From assembly GCA_947497905.1 (NCBI GenBank), contig CANMIH010000003.1, positions 1-64,000 of the forward strand: a stretch of 64,000 nt of DNA, written 5' to 3'. Below the pieces are notes generated by a model, which had not been told where the DNA came from, did no database searches, and saw only the letters and a list, made by a program, of their open reading frames with translations. Of this stretch, positions 43,461 to 52,999 are shown piece by piece (positions within the stretch are counted from its first letter, which is position 1; each line of letters opens with the position of its first letter). The DNA is from an uncultured Pelagimonas sp. GTDB taxonomy: Bacteria; Pseudomonadota; Alphaproteobacteria; Rhodobacterales; Rhodobacteraceae. A program made the position numbers and the translations under genes.

Positions 43461-44405
43461 ATGCCCATGCTGAGTATCACCGCCGACGGATCAACTCCTC
43501 GTCTACACGAGGAACACGGCAGTCTTTCTGCCCGTTTTCATCACGCGCTGCTACGCGATGACGGTCCGGTCACCATCATGGTTCATGGCTACAAGTATCA
43601 GCCGGGTCATCCCATTCATTGCCCCCACACCAGCCTCTTTGCCTCTACCCCCGCCCCGCATCCGCGAATGGCCAGGCTCGCGCGCATTGTCAGCTGGCCC
43701 CGTCATCTTGGATTGCGCGGGCAACCCGGTGAAGGCCTCGGTTTGTCGTTTGGCTGGCACGCGCGTGGGACAATCTGGCGGGCCTATCGCCAAGCCGAAC
43801 AGGCGGGCGTGGCTCTGGCAGATCTGATCGCACGTCTGAGGCAACTTGACCCCACGCGCCAAATCAATCTGATCACCCATTCTTTGGGCGCACGTGTGGC
43901 GCTCTGTGCGCTCGAGCGGTGTGCCCCCGTCAGCGTACAAACCGCCATCTTGCTCGCCCCCGCCGAATTTGCAGAACACGCCCATCGCGTTCTGATGTCA
44001 GAACAGGCCCGTACCACTCAGGTGCTCTGTGTCACCAGTCGGGAAAATGATCTCTATGATTTCCTGCTGGAACAATGTGTGTCCGCCCTCAGCAAAGGGG
44101 GCCGCGTGATAGGACATGAAGCTCTCCGCCTGCCCAATCTGACCACGTTGCAACTTGATGACCTAGACAGCCTGACCGCGCTGCGGCACCTAGGCTACCA
44201 CGTTGCCGCCCCGACCAATCGGATTTGTCATTGGTCGCCCTATCTGCGCCCCGGTGTCTTCCCGCTCTATCGCGCTGTCTTGTCGGGGACCCTTGCCCTG
44301 CCGCATCTGCGCGCGCAGCTTCCACACCACCCTACGCCGCGCTGGTCTCGTCTGTTGCCCCGAGCCCCCCGCCTTCCCGCAAATGCTCTGGCGTTTGGAC
44401 GTTAG
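43461..44405 (+). CDS. Alpha/beta hydrolase (DUF900-like)
   Basis: 314 residues. IMVHGYKYQPG is the oxyanion-hole strand, LITHSLGARVAL the nucleophile elbow (near 130; GxSxG variant T-H-S-L-G), and an acidic stretch then DLYDF near 205 and a His near the C-terminal third could complete a triad. The substrate is unknown. GTGGAG precedes ATG 43461. The proline- and arginine-rich C-terminal tail (about 280-314) is probably disordered. Confidence 0.75.
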   Translation: MPMLSITADGSTPRLHEEHGSLSARFHHALLRDDGPVTIMVHGYKYQPGHPIHCPHTSLFASTPAPHPRMARLARIVSWPRHLGLRGQPGEGLGLSFGWHARGTIWRAYRQAEQAGVALADLIARLRQLDPTRQINLITHSLGARVALCALERCAPVSVQTAILLAPAEFAEHAHRVLMSEQARTTQVLCVTSRENDLYDFLLEQCVSALSKGGRVIGHEALRLPNLTTLQLDDLDSLTALRHLGYHVAAPTNRICHWSPYLRPGVFPLYRAVLSGTLALPHLRAQLPHHPTPRWSRLLPRAPRLPANALAFGR

Positions 44406-44631
44406 TCAGAAATGCATCACACCACCATAAACTTAGGAAATCCCCGACAATTCTCTGACAACATGTTGTGTCAGGGGCAAAATTCCTTACTATGGAAGAC
44501 ACCTCCCATCTTTCATGATCCTCTGGACCACAGCTGGTCCCGATCACAGGATCTTTGCCGCGCCTAGCCGCGCATTTTCCCCACCAAGGGCCCCATCCTC
44601 GGGATTTTATCGTTCACAACACAGGACCCAT

Positions 44632-46479
44632 ATGCAGCATTTCCTTCTCGAAGCCTCCATTTTCCTCGCCGCCGCCGTCATCGCCGTTCCAATTGCCGCC
44701 CGAATGGGGCTTGGCTCGGTACTTGGGTATTTATTAGCGGGATTGGTGATTGGGCCGGGCTTGGGGCTGGTAGCCGAGACAGAAGATCTTCAGCACTTTG
44801 CCGAATTTGGTGTGGTGATGATGCTGTTCCTGATTGGCCTCGAGTTGGAACCCCGCGCGCTGTGGGATATGCGCCATCGGCTTGTGGGATTGGGCGGGTT
44901 GCAGATCGCGCTAACCACCGCCGCCGTGATGGGGGTGGCCATGGGATTTGGGCTGGTCTGGCAAACCTCCCTTGCTATTGGGATGATTTTTGCGCTGTCT
45001 TCTACGGCAATTGTCCTGCAAACCCTGTCTGAAAAACGCCTGATGCAGACAAGCGGTGGGCGGTCGGCCTTTTCGGTCTTGCTCACCCAGGATATCGCCG
45101 TGATCCCCATGTTGGTGGTTGTGCCACTTTTGGCCGTTCTGCCCGCAAGCTACCACGCCGCAGACCATGACACCCATCAAGCCCTGTCTTTGGTCGAAGG
45201 CCTGCCCGGCTGGGGTGCGGCCCTTGTCACCCTTGGCTGTATCGCCGGGATCGTCGTGGCCGGTGTTTATGGCGCGCGCCCCCTGTTTCGCTTTATTCAC
45301 GCGGCACATCTGCCGGAAATGTTCACCGCTATTGCGCTGTTGATTGTTGTCGGCATTGGCTTTCTGATGATGTCTCTGGGCCTGTCCCCAGCGCTTGGGA
45401 CCTTTCTTGCTGGCGTGGTTCTCGCGAACTCAGAGTTCCGTCACGAACTTGAATCGGACATCGCCCCTTTCAAGGGGCTGCTATTGGGGTTGTTTTTCAT
45501 CACCGTTGGCGCCGGGTTTAACGTCACCCGATTGATGCAAGAGCCCGCCACTATTTTCGGACTGGCGATTGGCCTGATCCTGTTGAAAGGCATCATCCTT
45601 TTTGCGGTTGGGCGTGTCTTTGGGCTGCGCAAACGCGCCCAGTGGCTTTTCACGCTCAGCCTGGCGCAGGCTGGGGAGTTTGGCTTTGTCCTGATTTCCT
45701 TTGCCACCCAACAGCTGGTGCTGGGTCAGGCTCTGGCGGAAACTCTGCTCCTTGTTGTGGCGCTCTCGATGCTGATCACACCCCTTCTCTTCCTGCTCTA
45801 TGAATTCCTCGCGGTGCGTCTGTCGGACAGCGTCGAAGCGCTTGAGGCGGATGAGATTGACGACCACGGCCCTGTGATCATCGCAGGAATTGGCCGCTTT
45901 GGTCAGATCGTGAATCGTCTGGTGCGCAACTCTGGCTTTCCGACAGTTGTGGTTGACCACGACATGGAAACCATTCGCCTGATGCGCAGCTTTGGCTACA
46001 AGGGCTTTTTTGGTGACCCCACCCGCCCGGAACTGTTACATGCGGCAGGTATCGACAGCGCTACGGTTCTGGTTGTCACAGTGGATGAGCCCAAAAGCGC
46101 CAACAAAATTGTCGCCTATGCCCGCCGGTTGCGCCCAGATCTGCATATCATTGCCCGCGCGCGGGACCGCACACATACTTTCGAGCTCTATCAGGCGGGC
46201 GCAAATGACATTGTCCGCGAAATGTTTGACAGCTCACTGCGCGCCGGACGCTATGTGCTCGAAAATATGGGAATGAGCGAGTATGAGGCGGCTTTAGCCG
46301 AAGAGACCTTTTACCATCACGACCGCCACACTGTGCGTGAACTGGCGCGTCTTTGGGAACCGGGCAAACCGGTGATGGACAACAAAGACTATGTGATCCG
46401 CGCACAAGAGCTTGAGAAAGAGCTGGAAATGGCGCTGTTTTCGGCCCTGGACACCCGCCGCAAAGACGACGCGGCCTAG
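44632..46479 (+). CDS. CPA2-family cation/proton antiporter with RCK domain
   Basis: 615 residues. The first ~385 residues form about 12 membrane helices starting GSVLGYLLAGLVIGPGLGLV, including MMLFLIGLELEPRALW and the LSPALGTFLAGVVLA half-helix, typical of the Kef/CPA2 fold. A TrkA-N (RCK) NAD-binding domain follows (VIIAGIGRFGQIVNRL, about 412-530), then a C-terminal cytoplasmic part. It exports K+ or Na+ in exchange for H+. The start at 44632 is chosen because a longer frame (44515) lacks a ribosome site and adds a Pro-rich extension. Confidence 0.88.
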   Translation: MQHFLLEASIFLAAAVIAVPIAARMGLGSVLGYLLAGLVIGPGLGLVAETEDLQHFAEFGVVMMLFLIGLELEPRALWDMRHRLVGLGGLQIALTTAAVMGVAMGFGLVWQTSLAIGMIFALSSTAIVLQTLSEKRLMQTSGGRSAFSVLLTQDIAVIPMLVVVPLLAVLPASYHAADHDTHQALSLVEGLPGWGAALVTLGCIAGIVVAGVYGARPLFRFIHAAHLPEMFTAIALLIVVGIGFLMMSLGLSPALGTFLAGVVLANSEFRHELESDIAPFKGLLLGLFFITVGAGFNVTRLMQEPATIFGLAIGLILLKGIILFAVGRVFGLRKRAQWLFTLSLAQAGEFGFVLISFATQQLVLGQALAETLLLVVALSMLITPLLFLLYEFLAVRLSDSVEALEADEIDDHGPVIIAGIGRFGQIVNRLVRNSGFPTVVVDHDMETIRLMRSFGYKGFFGDPTRPELLHAAGIDSATVLVVTVDEPKSANKIVAYARRLRPDLHIIARARDRTHTFELYQAGANDIVREMFDSSLRAGRYVLENMGMSEYEAALAEETFYHHDRHTVRELARLWEPGKPVMDNKDYVIRAQELEKELEMALFSALDTRRKDDAA

Positions 46480-46494
46480 ACAGTGCCCCAATAG

Positions 46495-46531
46495 AAAAAG
46501 CCGCGCTTCTCTTCAGAAACGCGGCTTTTTT
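46495..46531. terminator. Bidirectional terminator between antiporter and carD
   Basis: AAAAAGCCGCGCTT pairs with AAACGCGGCTTTTTT around a short loop; T-runs on both strands serve the two convergent genes. Confidence 0.85.
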
Positions 46532-46547
46532 GAGATCGAAGTTCGGC

Positions 46548-47057
46548 TTACGCAGCGCGCAGGCTCAGAACATCTCCAACCTGCTTGGCAGCAGCCACTT
46601 CGTCGCCACCGGCAACAGCAGCAACTTCGCGGGTCAGACGCTCAAGCGCAGCTTCATAGAGCTGACGCTCTGAATAGCTCTGTTCCCGCTGGTCATCGGC
46701 GCGGTGCAGGTCACGCACCACTTCCGCGATGGCGATCAGATCACCCGAGTTGATTTTCTGCTCATATTCCTGAGCCCGGCGCGACCACATGGCACGCTTC
46801 ACTTTCGCTTTGCCTTTCAGCGTCTTGAATGCGGCATCCACCACATCTGGCGAGCTGAGCGAACGCATGCCAATTTCCGTGGCCTTGTGCGTGGGCACAC
46901 GCAGCGTCATTTTATCTTTCTCGAAGGAGATCACGAACAATTCCAGCTCGATGCCGGCGATTTCCTGCTCCTCGATCGACATGATCTGTCCCACGCCATG
47001 GGCGGGGTAAACCACGTAATCATTCGGGCGGAATTCGGATTTCTTCGCTTTGGTCAT
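46548..47057 (-). CDS. CarD-family transcription regulator
   Basis: 169 residues. The CarD/CdnL RNA-polymerase-interaction domain is at residues 8-70 (FRPNDYVVYPAHGVGQIMSI, MTLRVPTHKATEIGMR), and a helical DNA-binding domain (MWSRRAQEYEQKINSGDLI ... REQSYSERQLYEAALERL) follows. CarD stabilises open complexes at rRNA and other promoters. The start at the MTKAKKS Met is used; the upstream 10 residues are not conserved. The fdxA gene lies upstream on the same strand, a typical alphaproteobacterial neighbour. Confidence 0.92.
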   Translation of the reverse strand: MTKAKKSEFRPNDYVVYPAHGVGQIMSIEEQEIAGIELELFVISFEKDKMTLRVPTHKATEIGMRSLSSPDVVDAAFKTLKGKAKVKRAMWSRRAQEYEQKINSGDLIAIAEVVRDLHRADDQREQSYSERQLYEAALERLTREVAAVAGGDEVAAAKQVGDVLSLRAA

Positions 47058-47338
47058 GTAGGTCTCAGTCCTTGCAGCACGCGCCACGATAACATCTCCA
47101 AAAACACGACAAACCGACGATCGGGAACCTTGCGATACCCGTCATCCATTTCACATGCAGTCAGATCAATCCCCAGGGCATCCAGATCAGATGTCCCGCC
47201 CGTGGCGCTCTCATTTAGAAAATCAGTATATCACAAAATGCGCCCTTCTCCTAGATGCAGGAAAAGGGGCGCAAAATTGATATCTTTCAGACGCTTAGGC
47301 CCAACTCACCGCAAACAGGTGACAGCCAAGCGAATCGA

Positions 47339-47677
47339 TCAGCCGCCTTCGCCGGGTGCTTCGGAGAAGTATTTTTCAAGCTTGCCAGCTTCGCCATCTT
47401 TTTCTTCAGCACCGGGCATCGGATCTTTTTTCGAGATGATCACCGGCCACAGTTCCGCATATTTGCGGTTGAACTCAACCCAGGTTTCCATGTCTGGCTC
47501 GGTGTCCGGGCGAATGGCATCCGCCGGGCATTCCGGTTCACAGACGCCGCAGTCGATACATTCATCGGGGTGAATCACCAAAGTGTTCTCACCCTCATAG
47601 AAACAATCCACCGGGCAAACCTCGACACAATCGGTATATTTGCAGGCGATGCAGTTGTCAGTCACGACATAGGTCAT
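47339..47677 (-). CDS. fdxA: 7Fe-type ferredoxin FdxA
   Basis: 112 residues. Cluster ligands are seen in [18 protein letters not shown] and [16 protein letters not shown], the C-x2-C...C-x3-CP layout of ferredoxins with one [3Fe-4S] and one [4Fe-4S] cluster. The C-terminal extension ([20 protein letters not shown]) is characteristic of FdxA. It is an electron carrier; its redox partner is not known here. Confidence 0.93.
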   Translation of the reverse strand: MTYVVTDNCIACKYTDCVEVCPVDCFYEGENTLVIHPDECIDCGVCEPECPADAIRPDTEPDMETWVEFNRKYAELWPVIISKKDPMPGAEEKDGEAGKLEKYFSEAPGEGG

Positions 47678-47739
47678 GGGCCAAGTTCCGTTTGCTGTTT
47701 GGCGTGTAGCTAATCCAGAGTTCAGCTGTCTTCAAGGCG

Positions 47740-48111
47740 TCAAAAAGGCTCTCCCTTGCGGGAAAGATCAAGAGCCCTTCTGCTTTTCTTATCCGGACGC
47801 CCTTTTCCCTCAAAGCGGGGATTTGGTGGAAGAACGTCCTTCTTCTCGGTCATATCAAAGTACAGCGCCTGAGCCTCGGGGGCCGGTCCGCGCCGCTCTC
47901 CGGGCGCTTCGACCCGGACAACCCGCACCAAATTCCCCTGAGGAAACGTCAAAACGTCGCCGCGAGTCACATTCTGCGCTGGTTTTGAGATCTTTACACC
48001 ATTGAGGCGGACATGGCCCGCCCCAACTTGTTTGGCTGCCAGGCTGCGCGTTTTGAAAAACCGCGCATGCCATAGCCATTTGTCGACCCGGATTTTCTCC
48101 GGCGTGTCCAC
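47740..48111 (-). CDS. S4-domain RNA-binding protein (Hsp15-like)
   Basis: 123 residues. The S4 domain IRVDKWLWHARFFKTRSLAA (near 7) with VRLNGVKISKPAQNV matches Hsp15/HslR, which rescues nascent-chain-bearing 50S subunits. A basic C-terminal tail (KGRPDKKSRRALDLSRKGE) follows. GTG start directly after the TAA of the helicase gene, no gap, so co-expressed. Confidence 0.85.
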   Translation of the reverse strand: MDTPEKIRVDKWLWHARFFKTRSLAAKQVGAGHVRLNGVKISKPAQNVTRGDVLTFPQGNLVRVVRVEAPGERRGPAPEAQALYFDMTEKKDVLPPNPRFEGKGRPDKKSRRALDLSRKGEPF

Positions 48112-50940
48112 TTAGGACTTGTCCCGCAGCCCCATGAGCGCGGCTGCAAACGGGTTGTCAGGATCAATCGGCTTGTCCCGCTTGGGTGGGCGCGCTTCAA
48201 AGCTCTTGCCACCACGGTCGCCGCCTTTGGGCCCTTTACCTTTGGGTTTGCCACCTTTGCCACCGGGTTTGCCGCCACGGTCGTTGCGACGTTTGTCACC
48301 CTGACCCTGGCCCTGCGCGTCACGACGCTGGCGATTGCCTCCGCCACGACGCTGCTGGTTGCCGCGGTTACCGCCCCATGTGAAGGTGAAGAAAACTTCA
48401 ACTTCGGGCTCAGCTGGCGCAGCAGCTTCTGCTTCGGCTGCAACAGGCGCATCTGCGACGGCAACATCTGCAGCCTCAGCAACTGTGTCCTCGGCAACGG
48501 CTTCAGCTTCAGGCGCAGCTGTTTCGTCTTTGGCAGCATCAGCAGGTGCTTCAGCCACAGCTTTGACCTTGGCGCGTTCACCTTTTTCGGCGCGATAGCC
48601 AAGACCCTGCATCAGGTCCGCAAACTGCTCAAGCGTCATGCCCGTGATCGACAGCATGTCGGCCTTGGCCTCAAAACCACCACGGCTGTCTTCGCTGCGC
48701 AGCATATCCGCCAGACGTTCCAGCATATCGATACGAATCGAACGTGCGCCCGCTTTGCGGTAACCCGCAAGATTGTAGTGCTGCGCCGGAACCTCTTCGA
48801 TGTTCGGCACAGTCACCAGTCCGGGAGGTGGTGCCTCGGGGAATTCCTGCAGATCGCTGGCCAGGCTCCAGAGAACCAGACGCAGACGGGTCGGCGCGGG
48901 TTTCAGCAGAAGCGGCATAAAGATGGTGTGCTGACCAAAGCGCACACCGTGTTTGCGCAGCAAACCACGGGCGTCCTGATCCAGCGCCTTCACATCATCG
49001 GCAATCTCGTTGCGCGGGATCACACCCATCGCTTCGACCAGACGGAAGGCAAAACCACGCGCAAGACCGGTCAGGCCTTCATCGTCACGCATATTCAAAA
49101 GCGGTTCGAACAGCGCGGCCACTTTTCGATCGATGAAATGCTGCAGACGGCGTTCCACCTTCTGCGCCACATCAGCACCGGCTTCGTCGTCAACAAAAAC
49201 AACCACACGCGGCTTAAGCGCGTCGTCACCCTTGGCCAGACGCCCCACAGCCTGATCGCCCCACATAAGGCCACCCTGCTCGGTGAAATCAATTTCGCTA
49301 TCCGGAGCGTTATAGAACCGGTCCGCCCGCAGGTGGAAATGCGGCGTCAACGCCTGCAGCGATGCCTGACGCAAGGTCTTAGCCTCTTGTCCGGTTGCAT
49401 CCTTATCCTGACGGAAACGGAAACCTTCCAGTCGCCCGACGAATTCTCCTTCGACGGTGACGTCCCCCTGATCGTTTACTTCGGCCAAAAGGGCCTCCTT
49501 CTGCTTCAACCGGCGCAGCAGCACAGATGTCCGCCGGTCAACAAATCTTTGTGTCAAACGCTCGTGCAAAGCGTCCGACAGGCTGTCTTCTACAGCGCGC
49601 GTGCGACCGCGCCAATGCTCTTCGTCTTTTACCCAGCCTTTTCGCTGAGCAACATAGGTCCAAGTGCGTATGTAGGCCAATCGTTTCGAAAGTGTGTCAA
49701 TGTCGCCATCCGTTCGATCAATTCGATTGACTTGGCGGCCCAAAAAGTCGTCAGGAACGCCACCTTTCTCATGCAAGTGGTTGAAAATAACCTGCAACAG
49801 CCCTGCATGTTCAGCAGGCGAAATCCCGCGGAAGTCAGGGATTCGGCACACATCCCACAACAATTGCACCGAGGGCGCATTTGAAGCCCGTGCGCGGATT
49901 TCCGCCTCAGAGGCCAGAGCACGCAGCGCCCGGAGGTCATCGGCCTCACGTGCTTTGACCAAAACCTCGTCATTTGGGCTGGCGTCAAGCGAGCGCTCCA
50001 AAGCATCAATTGAGCCGAACTGAAGCTTGGCACTGCGCCAGTTGAGCTTTTTCAGCGGCGTGAATTGATGCTGACAGATCGCCTCGGCCCACTCTTCGGG
50101 AATAGGCCCGGCCTCACCGGTCACCCCAAAAGTCCCATCCGACATGCCCCGCCCAGCGCGTCCGGCAATCTGGGCCAATTCGTTGGGCTGGAGCTGACGC
50201 ATCCGGTGGCCATCAAACTTGGTCAGCGCAGAAAAGGCCACGTGGTCGATATCAAGGTTGAGCCCCATTCCAATGGCGTCTGTGGCCACAAGGTAATCAA
50301 CCTCACCGTTCTGATAGAGGGCAACCTGCGCATTTCGGGTCCGTGGGCTCAACGCCCCCATCACTACCGCCGCCCCGCCTTTCTGACGCTTCAGAAGCTC
50401 GGCAATGGCATAGACGTTATCAACCGAGAACCCGACAATTGCCGTACGCGGCTGTAACCGACTAAGTTTTCGGGATCCCGTATAGACTAGCTGGCTCATC
50501 CGATCCCGTCGGACAAACTCAACGCCGGGCACCAGATCAGCGATCGGCCCGCGCATGGTGTCCGACCCCAGAAACAGTGTTTCACGCGTGCCACGCATCC
50601 GCAGCAGACGGTCGGTGAACACATGCCCCCGCCCCGGATCGGCACAGATCTGGATTTCATCGATGGCAACAAATTCCGCACCCATACCCTCGGGCATCGC
50701 TTCGACGGTACAGACCCAATATTGCGCGCGCGGGGGAACGATACGTTCTTCGCCGGTGACAAGCGCCACTTTCATCGCGCCGCGTAGCGCAACCAGCTTG
50801 TCATAAACTTCTCGGGCCAAAAGCCGCAACGGCAACCCGATCACGCCACTGCGATATCCCAACATGCGATCAAGCGCATAGGTGGTTTTGCCGGTATTGG
50901 TCGGGCCGAGAACGGCCGCAATCCGTGTTTCCTGGGCCAT
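48112..50940 (-). CDS. SUV3-like RNA helicase
   Basis: 942 residues. Walker A GPTNTGKTTYAL (near 12), the DEIQ box in FVAIDEIQICADPGRGHVF (motif II, DExx variant of the Suv3 family), and motif VI QIAGRAGRGMSDGTFG. A long C-terminal region ends in an acidic Ala/Glu tract and a Gly/Arg/Lys-rich tail (about 830-940) that is probably disordered and RNA-binding. SUPV3L1/Suv3 relatives unwind structured RNA for degradation; bacterial homologs are common in Rhodobacterales. It forms an operon with the S4 protein downstream. Confidence 0.88.
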   Translation of the reverse strand: MAQETRIAAVLGPTNTGKTTYALDRMLGYRSGVIGLPLRLLAREVYDKLVALRGAMKVALVTGEERIVPPRAQYWVCTVEAMPEGMGAEFVAIDEIQICADPGRGHVFTDRLLRMRGTRETLFLGSDTMRGPIADLVPGVEFVRRDRMSQLVYTGSRKLSRLQPRTAIVGFSVDNVYAIAELLKRQKGGAAVVMGALSPRTRNAQVALYQNGEVDYLVATDAIGMGLNLDIDHVAFSALTKFDGHRMRQLQPNELAQIAGRAGRGMSDGTFGVTGEAGPIPEEWAEAICQHQFTPLKKLNWRSAKLQFGSIDALERSLDASPNDEVLVKAREADDLRALRALASEAEIRARASNAPSVQLLWDVCRIPDFRGISPAEHAGLLQVIFNHLHEKGGVPDDFLGRQVNRIDRTDGDIDTLSKRLAYIRTWTYVAQRKGWVKDEEHWRGRTRAVEDSLSDALHERLTQRFVDRRTSVLLRRLKQKEALLAEVNDQGDVTVEGEFVGRLEGFRFRQDKDATGQEAKTLRQASLQALTPHFHLRADRFYNAPDSEIDFTEQGGLMWGDQAVGRLAKGDDALKPRVVVFVDDEAGADVAQKVERRLQHFIDRKVAALFEPLLNMRDDEGLTGLARGFAFRLVEAMGVIPRNEIADDVKALDQDARGLLRKHGVRFGQHTIFMPLLLKPAPTRLRLVLWSLASDLQEFPEAPPPGLVTVPNIEEVPAQHYNLAGYRKAGARSIRIDMLERLADMLRSEDSRGGFEAKADMLSITGMTLEQFADLMQGLGYRAEKGERAKVKAVAEAPADAAKDETAAPEAEAVAEDTVAEAADVAVADAPVAAEAEAAAPAEPEVEVFFTFTWGGNRGNQQRRGGGNRQRRDAQGQGQGDKRRNDRGGKPGGKGGKPKGKGPKGGDRGGKSFEARPPKRDKPIDPDNPFAAALMGLRDKS

Positions 50941-50958
50941 GGGGCCGCCTTTTCGTCG

Positions 50959-51525
50959 TCAGAGCTTGGTGCCAAGCACCTCGCGTTCCAACCGGTCCAT
51001 GGCCTGGATCACATCCGAGTCATGCGGTCGCATCTCAAGTACACGGCTGTAGGCCTGATAGGCAAGACTTGGTGCGCCAACTTGTTCATTGATGGCCCCG
51101 ACGCCACGTAAGGCGCCAAAATGATTGGGATTAAGCGCCAAAGTGCGCTCAAGCGCATCCATGGCCGGCCCCATGTGATCGAGCTGAAAATAACTTAAGG
51201 CCAGCCCATGCCAACCTTCGGCAAACTCTGGCGCATGATCTGTCAAAGCCCGGAAATGTTCGGCCGCAACACGCCCCTTTTTCAGCTCAAGCGCATCGCG
51301 CCCACGTTTAAGAAGCAAATCCATGCTCGGTGAACCAGATTTTGACCATTCTGCGATCAACTGGTTTTCAAGCCGCTGTGCCGCCACCTCGGTCTCAGCC
51401 ATTTGAAGCTCGGACAAGAGCCTGTCTGCGCGTGATTCCGCTGCCGTAGCGGCAGGTAAGGTAAACATGACTACGGTGGAAAGTGCCGTGAGGATAGATT
51501 TGAAAAACATGCGACCCGTGCTCAT
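50959..51525 (-). CDS. Exported TPR-repeat protein
   Basis: 188 residues with an N-terminal signal peptide (SILTALSTVVMFTLPAATAA) and tetratricopeptide repeats at about 80-180 (EHFRALTDHAPEFAEGWHGL, ALERTLALNPNHFGAL, AYSRVLEMRPHDSD). It is probably a periplasmic scaffold. The long frame upstream (to 51843) overlaps the divergent SCP2 gene and is rejected; ATG 51525 or 51510 are both possible, each with only a weak ribosome site. 18 bp ahead of the SUV3-like gene. Confidence 0.8.
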   Translation of the reverse strand: MSTGRMFFKSILTALSTVVMFTLPAATAAESRADRLLSELQMAETEVAAQRLENQLIAEWSKSGSPSMDLLLKRGRDALELKKGRVAAEHFRALTDHAPEFAEGWHGLALSYFQLDHMGPAMDALERTLALNPNHFGALRGVGAINEQVGAPSLAYQAYSRVLEMRPHDSDVIQAMDRLEREVLGTKL

Positions 51526-51589
51526 AACTTGTAACGAGTGTAACGACGTTGCGCTGAAAATCCAGCGCACGATCTTGAGAGGATAAATT

Positions 51590-51880
51590 ATGAGCGACAC
51601 AATAACAGCAGCCGTAGAGGCCCTGACCGAAAAGCTTGGTGGCGAGGCGTTTGACGGCTCGGCCAAATTTTCGCTGGGCGACGAAGGCAGCCTGATCATT
51701 GATGCAGACGGCGTTCGCATTGGCGACGATGACACCGACGTAACCTTGTCGGCAGATGTCGAAACCTTCAAAGAAATCCTGAGTGGTGAGTTGAACCCAA
51801 CCGCCGCTTTCATGTCCGGCAAATTGTCGGTCGATGGTGACATGAGCGCAGCAATGCGCCTAGCTTCGGTTCTTGCCTAA
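51590..51880 (+). CDS. SCP2 sterol-carrier-domain protein
   Basis: 96 residues of the SCP2 lipid-binding fold: GSLIIDADGVRIGDDDTDVT, SADVETFKEILSGELNPTAA and FMSGKLSVDGDMSAAMRL, the classic closing helix. It would bind lipids or fatty acyl groups. It overlaps the hydrolase gene by one base (TAATG), so the two are a coupled pair. Confidence 0.88.
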   Translation: MSDTITAAVEALTEKLGGEAFDGSAKFSLGDEGSLIIDADGVRIGDDDTDVTLSADVETFKEILSGELNPTAAFMSGKLSVDGDMSAAMRLASVLA

Positions 51881-52857
51881 TGAATCTTTCCCCCGCGCCA
51901 TTCCATGCCGACCTGTCTGAAGGGCCAATCAACAGTAAAGCTTGGTGGATCACCACCAAGGACAAGTTGCAGCTGCGCATTGCTCATTTCCCGAGCGATC
52001 AGACCAACGGCACACTGGCGCGGGGGACTGTCCTGCTCTTTCCCGGACGCACAGAATATGTCGAAAAATACGGCCGCGTCGGGATGGATTTTGCCGCCCT
52101 TGGCTATGATGTTCTTGCCATTGACTGGCGAGGCCAAGGCCTTGCCGATCGCATGTTGGACGAACCTCTGACCGGTCATGTCAACATGTTCGAAGATTAC
52201 CAGACCGATGTCGCCGCTATGGTTGAGGCCGCAAACAAGCTCAATCTTCCGCGCCCCTGGCATCTACTGGGGCATTCGATGGGCGGCTGTATTGGGTTGC
52301 GCTCGGTCTATGACGGGCTTCCGGTTGAATCCTGCGCCTTTACCGGCCCCATGTGGGGCATCGGTATGTCCGAAAGCCTGCGACCCGCGGCTTGGGTTGT
52401 AAGCTGGGGCAGTAGCCGGGTTGGCCTGGGCCATATGTACACACCGGGCACCAAACACGACAGCTATGTGGCCTCCGCACCCTTTGATGACAACATGCTG
52501 ACCACCGATCCGGATGGCTGGGATTATATGCGCCGTCAGGTTCTCGCAGTTCCCGAATTGCAACTTGCAGGCCCCTCGTTGCAGTGGCTGCACGAAGCTC
52601 TGGTCGAAACCCGTGATCTCTATCGCAAAGACTCGCCCAATCTGCCCTGTCTGACCTTCCTCGGCACCAATGAACGTATTGTAGATGTACCGCGCATTTA
52701 TGACCGAATGCGACGCTGGCCCAACAGCCAGTTGGTCAAGATCTACAAGGGCGAACACGAGGTTCTGATGGAAAGCCCGGAAACGCGCAAAGACATCATT
52801 TCTCAGCTTGCCGCACATTTTGATCGGGCCAGTCACACGCCGGCCTTAAGCGCGTGA
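51880..52857 (+). CDS. Alpha/beta hydrolase, lysophospholipase-like (S33-type)
   Basis: 325 residues: VLLFPGRTEYVEKYGRV as the oxyanion-hole strand, IDWRGQGLADR, and the nucleophile GHSMGG in LLGHSMGGCIGLR (near 129). Acid and His candidates are in TFLGTNERIVDV and GEHEVLMES near the C-terminus. It probably cleaves a lysophospholipid or similar lipid, which fits its SCP2 partner. Confidence 0.85.
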   Translation: MNLSPAPFHADLSEGPINSKAWWITTKDKLQLRIAHFPSDQTNGTLARGTVLLFPGRTEYVEKYGRVGMDFAALGYDVLAIDWRGQGLADRMLDEPLTGHVNMFEDYQTDVAAMVEAANKLNLPRPWHLLGHSMGGCIGLRSVYDGLPVESCAFTGPMWGIGMSESLRPAAWVVSWGSSRVGLGHMYTPGTKHDSYVASAPFDDNMLTTDPDGWDYMRRQVLAVPELQLAGPSLQWLHEALVETRDLYRKDSPNLPCLTFLGTNERIVDVPRIYDRMRRWPNSQLVKIYKGEHEVLMESPETRKDIISQLAAHFDRASHTPALSA

Positions 52858-52895
52858 CCGCAAAACGCTGAAATCACGATTAATTTCACGAAATT

Positions 52896-52927
52896 TGGCG
52901 GTGTTCCGAGCCCGGAACGCCGCTTTT
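52896..52927 (+). terminator. Terminator after the SCP2-hydrolase pair
   Basis: GGCG..GTTCCG pairs with CGGAAC..GCCGC around a 4-base loop and is followed by TTTT. Confidence 0.55.
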
Positions 52928-52999
52928 CCTTTGGGTGGGTCTTGAACCTTCCCCCTTGGCGCGCTTAGCTTTTGCTCAAGACCAAACAGGAGCATTCAA

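Noticed and set aside
48778-49884. Long plus-strand frame inside the SUV3-like helicase gene.
   Set aside because: Same reason: antisense of a strong coding region with clear helicase motifs.
50959-51843. 294-codon version of the TPR protein.
   Set aside because: Its first ~105 codons overlap the SCP2 gene on the other strand and precede the signal peptide; the Met at 51525 or 51510 is the sensible start.
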